From an uncultured Kiritimatiellota bacterium (GTDB lineage: Bacteria; Verrucomicrobiota; Kiritimatiellia; RFP12; UBA1067): 5,476 bases of DNA. The notes under the pieces are model-generated. The model made no database searches. It was not told the origin of the DNA and saw nothing but the letters and a program-made list of their open reading frames with translations. Location of the stretch: the NCBI GenBank assembly GCA_934643865.1, contig CAKUCX010000098.1:1-5476 (forward strand), in the 5' to 3' direction. Positions 1 to 4,457 of this stretch are shown here, in pieces; position 1 is the stretch's first letter, and each line of letters starts with the position of its first letter. Position numbers and translations under genes: made by a program.

Positions 1-119
1 CGGGGGTGGCGGACGAGGGCATAGTGTACCAGATCCACGCGGCGCGCGCAAGGGGGAAACGGAAACTTTTTTCGGAACCTGAACCTCGTCTCTGGAGGCC
101 CCAGCCTCCTGCACAGACC
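1..119. other. 3' flank of the peptidase gene, no gene seen
   Basis: No credible coding region is visible. It holds a small GC hairpin (94-109) and a T-run near 67-72 that reads as an A-run on the peptidase strand. It is probably the 3' untranslated end of the hydG-peptidase transcript plus spacer to whatever lies left of the window. Confidence 0.5.
94..109 (-). terminator. weak candidate terminator hairpin after the peptidase gene
   Basis: GGAGGC (94-99) pairs with GCCTCC (104-109) around a 4-nt loop, about 10 nt past the peptidase stop on the minus strand. It is the only compact hairpin in this flank. No U-tract follows on the minus strand, so an intrinsic terminator is uncertain; it may only protect the transcript end. 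Confidence 0.25.
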
Positions 120-1490
120 TCAGTCCGCGAGGGCTGCGAGGATCCGTTCGCCCCACGCCATCGCGCGCGCGAACTGGTCGAGCCCGAACGATTCGTTCGG
201 CGAGTGAATGCGGTCCTGCGGCTGGCCCCATCCGACGAGGAGCGGCGCGGCGCCGCTACAGGACGCCAGTGTGGAGACGACGGGGATCGACGCGCCGTCC
301 CACTGGAAGACCGGCCCGCGCGCGTCCATCTCGCCGAGAACGTGCGCCGCGAGTCGGAAGACCGGAGAAGCGAGCGGCAGACGGAACCCCGCCGCCTCGC
401 CCGTCAGGTCCTCGACGAAGAGCGTCATGCCCCGGGGCGTGTGCTGGCGCAGATGCCGTTCGACGCACGCCATCGCCGCATCGGGGTCCTGCCCCGGCAC
501 AAGCCGCATGGAGAGCTTCGCGAGCGCGGCGGCGGGAATGACCGTCTTCGAGCCGGGCCCGCCGTAGCCGGAGTGGACGCCGTTCACCTCGATGGTCGGA
601 CGGAACGAGTTGCGCTCCGTGGGCGTGAGCCCCGCCTCGCCGCCGACGGGCGGGCACCCCATCTCCTCCTCGTAACGCGCGTCGCCCAGCGCGGCGGCCT
701 CCGCGGCGGCACGCTCCGCATCCGTCGGCGGCACGATGCCGTCGCAGAACCCGCGCACGGCAATCGAACCATCCGCATTGTGGAGCGAGGCGAGCAGTTC
801 CGCCATGCCCTGCGCGGGATTCGGCGCGATGCCGCCGAACGCGCCCGAATGGAGGTCGTGGTCCGCCGCCGTGAGACGCACCGTGAAGTGGCTCACGCCG
901 CGCAGCCCCGCGACGATGGCGGGGCGCAGATCCGCCGCCGCGCCCGTGTCGCAGACGAGCAGCACGTCCGCACGCAGGCGATCCTTGATCGTCGGCGCCA
1001 GTTTCGCGAGCGCGGTGGACCCGCTTTCCTCCTGCCCTTCCAGCACGACCTTGAGCGTGGGCACGGGGCGGCCCGCGCGGGACGCGAGGAACGTGCGCAT
1101 CCCGCAGAGGCACGCGAACCACTGCCCCTTGTCGTCCTGCGCGCCCCGGCAGTAGACACGCCCATCGCCCTTCAGCGTCGGCGCGAACGGCGGCGTCTTC
1201 CATTCGTCGAGCGGATCCGCCGGCTGTACGTCGTAGTGTCCGTAGAAGAGAACCGTCGGCGCGCCCACGTCGCCCTTCCGTTCCGCGAACACGACGGGCG
1301 GCGTACCGAGGAGCCCCGGCGCCTGCATGAGTTCCGCCTTGAAGCCAAGGGGCGTCAGCCACTTCTGGATCCACGTCGCGCAGCAGAGGCAGTCGCGCAA
1401 CTTCACGGGGTCGGCGCCGACCGTCTCGAAGCGCAGCAGCTCGAAGTATTCGTTGAGGATGGAAGCGGAGATGGAGGATGGCATGGACAT
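120..1490 (-). CDS. M20-family zinc metallopeptidase (dipeptidase-like)
   Basis: Predicted cytosolic two-metal peptidase of 456 residues, the usual size for the M20 (ArgE/DapE/CPG2/carnosinase) family; no signal peptide is seen. The full ligand set is readable: H85 and the catalytic-site D87 in GHYDVQPAD, bridging D119 in RGAQDDKG, catalytic E154 and ligand E155 in EGQEESGS, D181 in VCDTG, and H429 in RIHSPNE. The lid/dimerisation domain lies at roughly residues 197-340, including H214 in DLHSG. The GHYDVQPAD and EEsGS forms resemble the carnosinase-like dipeptidase branch more than ArgE or DapE, so a di- or tripeptidase is the best guess; the substrate cannot be read from sequence. It follows hydG by 18 nt on the same strand, so it is probably cotranscribed. 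ATG at 1490 is chosen because AAAGGG precedes it by 7 nt; ATG at 1484 (residue 3) is an alternative. It ends with TGA at 120-122. Confidence 0.93.
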   Translation of the reverse strand: MSMPSSISASILNEYFELLRFETVGADPVKLRDCLCCATWIQKWLTPLGFKAELMQAPGLLGTPPVVFAERKGDVGAPTVLFYGHYDVQPADPLDEWKTPPFAPTLKGDGRVYCRGAQDDKGQWFACLCGMRTFLASRAGRPVPTLKVVLEGQEESGSTALAKLAPTIKDRLRADVLLVCDTGAAADLRPAIVAGLRGVSHFTVRLTAADHDLHSGAFGGIAPNPAQGMAELLASLHNADGSIAVRGFCDGIVPPTDAERAAAEAAALGDARYEEEMGCPPVGGEAGLTPTERNSFRPTIEVNGVHSGYGGPGSKTVIPAAALAKLSMRLVPGQDPDAAMACVERHLRQHTPRGMTLFVEDLTGEAAGFRLPLASPVFRLAAHVLGEMDARGPVFQWDGASIPVVSTLASCSGAAPLLVGWGQPQDRIHSPNESFGLDQFARAMAWGERILAALAD

Positions 1491-1497
1491 GGCGGTG

Positions 1498-1503
1498 CCC
1501 TTT
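1498..1503 (-). promoter_or_regulatory. candidate ribosome binding site of the peptidase gene
   Basis: On the minus strand AAAGGG stands 7 nt before ATG 1490, inside the 18-nt gap after the hydG stop. It is a partial Shine-Dalgarno match and favours ATG 1490 over ATG 1484. Translational coupling to hydG is also possible at this distance. Confidence 0.4.
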
Positions 1504-1508
1504 CGTCT

Positions 1509-3044
1509 TCAGAAAAACAGATCGCGTTCGCCCCGGCAGGTGGCCTCATACTGCTTCAGGACGGAGGGATAGAACTTCGGCACCCATTCTTTGATGCCCG
1601 CCAGCTCCTTCTCGATGAGCGCCTCGCCGACGGCGCGGGTGGCGGGATCCTGCGCGAAGTCGTCGAGCCATTCACGGAAGGTGAGGACCGCGTTGATCTT
1701 GCAAAACTTGCCCTCGCGCCCCGTCTTGAGCGCGTCCATGATGCACCCGCCCGTGCGGCCGCAACGGTAGCCCGCCGTGCAGAAGGAGGTGATCGTGCCG
1801 CGCTCGGCGAGGTACTTCACCATCTCCTCGATGGAGCGGTTGTCGCCGAGCATGAACTGCTGGCGCTCCTTCTCCTGGTGCGCCTCGTCCGCGAAGTCGC
1901 TGTAGCCCTTGATCGCGATGTTGGAGGAGCAGTCGAGCTGCGTCATGCCGCAGTCGAGCGCGCGGTTGCGGCTTTCGGGATGCTCGCGCGCCGTCACGAT
2001 CATGCCCGTGTAGGGCACGGAGAGGCGCGCAATGACGAGGATGCGGCGGAACGTCTCGTCGTCGATCAGCCACGGCGACTCCTCCGGCACCTTCGTGCCG
2101 CTCGCGGGCTCCAGGCGCGGGAAGCTGAGCGTGTGCGGACCGATGTTGAACCAGCGCTCCAGGTCGCGCGCGTGCATGATCGTGGCGAGCAGTTCGAAGC
2201 GCCAGTCGCAAAGGCCGTAGAGGACGCCAAAGCCCACGTCGTCTACCCCCGCCTCCAGGCACCGGTGGAAGCACGTCGTGCGCCAGTCGTAGTTCCCCTT
2301 CATGCTCCACGCCGGGTGCATCTGTTCGTAGAGCTTGCGGTTGTACGTCTCCTGGAAGACCTGGAACGTGCCGATGCCGACGGAACGCAGCACCTTCAGG
2401 TCCGCGACCGGCAGCGGCGCGGCGTTCACGTTCACGCGGCGGATCGCGTTGAGCGCCCCCGTGCGCGGCGCCGGCACCTTCCGGCTGTAGCACGTCTCGA
2501 TCGTCTCGGCGATGTACGCGGTCGAGGTCGTCGGATGCTCGCCGTAGACGGCGATGAGGCGCTTGTGGCCGATGCGGCCCGCAAGCACGTCGATCTCCTC
2601 CCGCAGTTCGTCCATCGTGAGGACGCGGCGCTTCTGCAGGGCGTTCCCCTCGCGGAAGCCGCAGTAGCGGCACCCGTTCACGCAGAGGTTCGACATGTAG
2701 AGCGGCGCGAACATCACGATGCGGTTGTCGTAGACCTTGTGCTTGATGCGGTCCGCCGCCGCGCGCATCTCCTCGAAGAGCCCCGGATCCGTCACGCGCA
2801 TCAGCTCCGCCGTCTCGGCGGGAAGCAGCGTCTCGCACGTCGACGCGCTCTTCGCGATGATCTCCCGCACGCGCACGGGATCGGCCGGCTTCGCGTCGAT
2901 CTCCGCGATCAGGCGGTCGATCTCCGCCTCGTCCACGAAGTGCTTCCCGCCGGGAAGGTACTTGTCGATCTCCGATTGGACGATGAAGTTCTTCGTATAG
3001 TCCGCCGCGTCCCTGAAGGAGCGGATGGTTGAGCAGTCTGCCAT
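1509..3044 (-). CDS. hydG: HydG-type radical SAM tyrosine lyase ([FeFe]-hydrogenase maturase), variant C-terminal cluster motif
   Basis: HydG cleaves tyrosine with SAM to p-cresol and dehydroglycine, then yields CO and cyanide on an Fe-cysteine synthon for the H-cluster, working with HydE and HydF. This protein has 511 residues against roughly 470 for familiar HydGs, with about 25 extra residues at the N-terminus. The radical SAM CX3CX2C is C121, C125, C128 in LCVNGCRYCGF, preceded by the HydG-like APLYMSN. Other HydG-like blocks are RRVNVNAAP (202-210), GIGTFQVFQETYNRKLYEQMHP (two blocks, 223-244), DDVGFGVLYGL (268-278), IGPHTLSFPRL (301-311), VPYTGMI (343-349) and the terminal GERDLFF. H291 in MHARDLE may correspond to the histidine that binds the dangler iron. 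The C-terminal CX2CX22C motif is altered: C422 and C448 are kept at the right distance, but the middle position is G425, with extra C428 and C434. The ISQISAGS-like block is also divergent (MTQLDCSSN, 367-375). ThiH is the main alternative, but the complete C-terminal domain argues against it. ATG 3044 is constrained by an in-frame TAA at 3060-3062; no Shine-Dalgarno precedes it. Confidence 0.9.
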   Translation of the reverse strand: MADCSTIRSFRDAADYTKNFIVQSEIDKYLPGGKHFVDEAEIDRLIAEIDAKPADPVRVREIIAKSASTCETLLPAETAELMRVTDPGLFEEMRAAADRIKHKVYDNRIVMFAPLYMSNLCVNGCRYCGFREGNALQKRRVLTMDELREEIDVLAGRIGHKRLIAVYGEHPTTSTAYIAETIETCYSRKVPAPRTGALNAIRRVNVNAAPLPVADLKVLRSVGIGTFQVFQETYNRKLYEQMHPAWSMKGNYDWRTTCFHRCLEAGVDDVGFGVLYGLCDWRFELLATIMHARDLERWFNIGPHTLSFPRLEPASGTKVPEESPWLIDDETFRRILVIARLSVPYTGMIVTAREHPESRNRALDCGMTQLDCSSNIAIKGYSDFADEAHQEKERQQFMLGDNRSIEEMVKYLAERGTITSFCTAGYRCGRTGGCIMDALKTGREGKFCKINAVLTFREWLDDFAQDPATRAVGEALIEKELAGIKEWVPKFYPSVLKQYEATCRGERDLFF

Positions 3045-3053
3045 GGGAGGATG

Positions 3054-3133
3054 AAGTGATTAAGTGGTTAAGTAGTTAAGTAGTTAAGTAGTTAAGTAGT
3101 TAAGTAGTTAAGTGATTAAGTAGTTAAGTGGTT
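3054..3133. repeat. tandem array of ten 8-bp units (AAGTAGTT and variants)
   Basis: Ten head-to-tail octamers: AAGTGATT, AAGTGGTT, five AAGTAGTT, AAGTGATT, AAGTAGTT, AAGTGGTT, then a decayed AAGTTTAAG. All variation is at the fifth and sixth bases. It is AT-rich in a GC-rich setting, and its edge lies 10 nt before the hydG start codon, so it would form the hydG leader or promoter. It also supplies the stop codon that bounds hydG upstream. Pure internal copies suggest recent slippage. It could be neutral, a spacer, or a site for tuning hydG expression. Confidence 0.95.
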
Positions 3134-3153
3134 AAGTTTAAGCATCTTGTCTC

Positions 3154-3165
3154 GGAAACATTTCC
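3154..3165. promoter_or_regulatory. small dyad GGAAA-CA-TTTCC, possible operator
   Basis: Perfect 5-bp arms separated by 2 bp in the hydG-regulator intergenic region, about 110 nt upstream of hydG on its coding side. It overlaps the next dyad by 3 bp. No known protein-site match is recognised; chance is possible. Confidence 0.25.
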
Positions 3166-3174
3166 CGAACGGGA
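3163..3174. promoter_or_regulatory. small dyad TCCCG-AA-CGGGA, possible operator
   Basis: Perfect 5-bp arms around AA, overlapping the adjacent GGAAA/TTTCC dyad. Side-by-side dyads between divergent genes are suggestive of regulation, but no function can be assigned from sequence. Confidence 0.25.
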
Positions 3175-3175
3175 G

Positions 3176-3195
3176 GGACGCGCTTCGTCGCGTCC
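3176..3195. repeat. GC hairpin in the divergent intergenic region
   Basis: GGACGCG (3176-3182) is the reverse complement of CGCGTCC (3189-3195), with a 6-nt loop. There is no T-tract on either side, so it does not look like an intrinsic terminator. The surrounding stretch 3170-3222 is GC-rich with loosely inverse-complementary ends, so it may be a copy of a dispersed hairpin element. Confidence 0.45.
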
Positions 3196-3283
3196 GTGGG
3201 CGGCACGGAGGCCATTCCTCTCGAATTGCCGATCAACTCTTTTATTTGTCTCATCCATAATATGCCGAACGCGATCAGTATAC

Positions 3284-3312
3284 TTGACGTGGCGGCGAAA
3301 GTATGTTGTAAT
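3284..3312 (+). promoter_or_regulatory. sigma-70-like promoter of the Crp/Fnr regulator gene
   Basis: TTGACG (3284-3289, 5 of 6 to the -35 consensus) and TGTAAT (3307-3312, 5 of 6 to the -10) are separated by 17 bp, and TGT just before the -10 gives an extended -10. Transcription would begin about 7 bp after the -10, at 3319-3320, which coincides with the A of the ATG. The mRNA would then be leaderless or nearly so, which fits the lack of a Shine-Dalgarno sequence. Confidence 0.6.
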
Positions 3313-3319
3313 TTCAACA
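3304..3319. promoter_or_regulatory. Crp-geometry dyad TGTTG-N6-CAACA, candidate autoregulatory operator
   Basis: Perfect 5-bp arms with a 6-bp spacer, the same 5-6-5 layout as the E. coli CRP site TGTGA-N6-TCACA but a different half-site. It covers the whole -10 element and ends one base before the regulator ATG. A protein bound here would block RNA polymerase, so negative autoregulation is the natural inference. No second copy was seen near hydG. Confidence 0.5.
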
Positions 3320-3988
3320 ATGACGCAAACTTTCGACATCTTCGATTCGCTTGACCTCAAGACCGCGCGGAGCTGCCTCGGCGCGCGCACAGCCATGCTC
3401 GACACAGGCGAACACCTCTTCCACGAGGGCGAACGGACCCGCTTCTTCGGCCTCATTCTCTCCGGCGCGGTCAACGTCGTGCGCTACAGTCGGGACGGGC
3501 GCGCGAAGGTGCTGTCGCATCTTGTCCGAGGCGAAGTCTTCGGCACCTCGTTCATTCTCGGCGGCGAAGGACGTTCCTTCGCCAGCGTCGTCGCCACCGA
3601 ACCGACGCGCATATTGTTGCTACGCGGCGAGAAGGTCCTCCGCCCCTGCGCCACGCGCTGCGCCGCCCACGTCCAGCTCGTCTGCCGCCTTCTTGAGACC
3701 CTTGCGCACCGCAACACGCTCCTCGCGCGGAAGATCGACTGCCTGACGCAGCACACGACGGCGGAAAAGCTGCTCGCCTATCTGGAAATGCGGGCCGAGG
3801 CGACTGGAAGCGATGCGTTTGAAATCCCCTTCACGCGCCAGCAGCTCGCCGACTACCTCAATGTCGACCGGTCCGCCCTTTCGACGGAAATCGGCAAGCT
3901 CGTCCGCAACGGCCAAATCGAAACGACCCGCCGCCATTTCCGGCTCCTGCGTCCCCAGTCCCTCGCACCGCGCACACGCGGGCCGTGA
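3320..3988 (+). CDS. Crp/Fnr-family transcriptional regulator
   Basis: A 222-residue cytosolic DNA-binding protein of normal size for the family. An N-terminal cyclic-nucleotide-binding-type beta-barrel (about residues 20-105) includes GEHLFHEGE, LILSGAVNVV and RGEVFGTS; a C-helix dimer region (about 107-145) follows; and a winged helix-turn-helix (about 168-212) includes FTRQQLADYLNVDRSALSTE and the wing RRHFRLL. The effector is unknown. Near the CRP phosphate-binding cassette R85 and S86 are present, but the glutamate that contacts cAMP ribose appears to be threonine (T76) in a hand alignment, so classical cAMP binding is doubtful. There is no N-terminal FNR cysteine cluster, though C110, C114, C122 and C141 line the C-helix region. 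ATG 3320 is preferred over the in-frame upstream ATG 3128, because the extra 64 residues have no family similarity and would start inside the octamer array and contain the promoter. Divergent from hydG, it is a candidate regulator of it. The last ten or so codons look like run-in from the adjacent GC-rich repeat. Confidence 0.92.
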   Translation: MTQTFDIFDSLDLKTARSCLGARTAMLDTGEHLFHEGERTRFFGLILSGAVNVVRYSRDGRAKVLSHLVRGEVFGTSFILGGEGRSFASVVATEPTRILLLRGEKVLRPCATRCAAHVQLVCRLLETLAHRNTLLARKIDCLTQHTTAEKLLAYLEMRAEATGSDAFEIPFTRQQLADYLNVDRSALSTEIGKLVRNGQIETTRRHFRLLRPQSLAPRTRGP

Positions 3989-4078
3989 CGCGCGCAGGCC
4001 GTGACATACGCGGGTCGCCGAGGACGTCGGCCCCTACCAACGCCGCACGTACGGTCGGGCCGCGCATCATGTGGCGCG

Positions 4079-4153
4079 CAGGGCCGCATACATATCATGT
4101 GACGCGCAGGGCCGTATACATGGTAGGGGCGGACGTCCCCGGCCGCCCGCCCC
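4079..4153. repeat. 75-bp direct repeat, copy 1
   Basis: Matches 4241-4315 with two differences (TA versus CG at 4089-4090), offset 162 bp. It includes the sequence CATATCATGTGACGCGCAGG, the GCCGTATACATGG block and arm B. The near identity indicates a recent duplication of the array unit. Confidence 0.9.
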
Positions 4154-4172
4154 ACGCACAGGGGCGACGCCG

Positions 4173-4189
4173 GTGGACGATGCGTCCAC
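4173..4189. repeat. small hairpin GTGGAC-N5-GTCCAC between array units
   Basis: Six-bp perfect stem with loop GATGC at the junction of the first and second units. The equivalent site in the second unit (about 4337-4354) has lost pairing in its left arm, so this hairpin is not conserved across the array. Confidence 0.45.
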
Positions 4190-4240
4190 GCGGGCCGCCG
4201 GGGACGTCGGTCCCTACCAACGCCGCACTGCCGTGGTGTG

Positions 4241-4315
4241 CAGGGCCGCACGCATATCATGTGACGCGCAGGGCCGTATACATGGTAGGGGCGGACGTCC
4301 CCGGCCGCCCGCCCC
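4241..4315. repeat. 75-bp direct repeat, copy 2
   Basis: Second copy of the 4079-4153 segment. A shortened third version at about 4403-4447 keeps only the GGGCCGCATACATGG block and arm B, having lost the CATATCATG part. Confidence 0.9.
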
Positions 4316-4355
4316 CCGCACGCACAGGGACGACGCCGGAGGGCGATGCGTCCAC

Positions 4356-4444
4356 GCGGGCCGCCGAGGACGTCGGCCCCTACCAACGCCGCACGTATGG
4401 TCGGGCCGCATACATGGTAGGGGCGGACGTCCCCGGCCGCCCGC
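4356..4444. terminator. long hairpin between convergent genes, possible bidirectional terminator
   Basis: A3 (4356-4385) and B3 (4415-4444) pair at 27 of 30 positions across a 29-nt loop. It is the tightest arm pair of the array and sits 14 nt past the LRR stop codon on the minus strand. It would fold in transcripts from either side. No U-tract follows, so it is more likely a transcript-end stabiliser or Rho-related barrier than a classical intrinsic terminator. Confidence 0.4.
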
Positions 4445-4457
4445 CCCCGCAAGGGAA

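Larger units (their letters stand above)
4009..4450. repeat. composite repeat array: three pairs of inverted 30-bp arms
   Basis: Arm A occurs at 4010-4039, 4190-4219 and 4356-4385; the inverse arm B at 4121-4150, 4283-4312 and 4415-4444. The order is A-B-A-B-A-B, with A copies 180 and 166 bp apart. A and B match as reverse complements at 26, 27 and 27 of 30 positions, so each pair can form a long stem. The three B arms are identical. Each arm also folds alone: GGGCGG/CCGCCC in B and GGGCCG/CGGCCC in A, with 10-nt loops. The third unit lacks most of the middle segment. This resembles BIME/REP-like or MITE-derived palindromic elements; no transposase is present. The family name is not recognised. 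Confidence 0.9.
3989..4457. other. non-coding interval between convergent genes, filled by repeats
   Basis: The 469-bp gap separates the regulator stop (TGA 3986-3988) from the LRR stop (4458-4460). Apart from about 20 bp on the left and 10 bp on the right it is all repeat array. Open frames cross it on both strands, but they are repeat translations rich in Arg, Pro and Gly that continue antisense into the flanking genes, so no gene is called. Confidence 0.75.

Noticed and set aside
6..3032. A 1008-codon open frame on the plus strand across both minus-strand genes
   Set aside because: It is antisense to two well-supported enzymes and has an Arg/Ala-rich composition typical of shadow frames in GC-rich DNA, with no recognisable domain.
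1509..3044. ThiH (thiamine tyrosine lyase) as the identity of the radical SAM protein
   Set aside because: ThiH lacks the HydG C-terminal domain; here the CTAGYRCGRTGG block, outer cysteines at HydG spacing and GERDLFF end are present, and no thiamine genes are nearby.
3054..3133. Octamer array as a CRISPR array
   Set aside because: Units are contiguous with no spacers and far too short; there are no cas genes.
3226..3284. Other promoter-like hexamers (TTGCCG, TTGTCT, CATAAT, TATACT) in the divergent region
   Set aside because: None has a spacing of 16-18 bp between plausible -35 and -10 elements on either strand.
3128..3319. 64-residue N-terminal extension of the Crp/Fnr protein from ATG 3128
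   Set aside because: It starts in the octamer repeat, contains the promoter and dyads, resembles no Crp-family N-terminus, and would make the protein longer than usual.
4009..4450. Repeat array as a CRISPR array
   Set aside because: Repeats alternate in orientation and the intervening segments are themselves repeated, unlike unique spacers.
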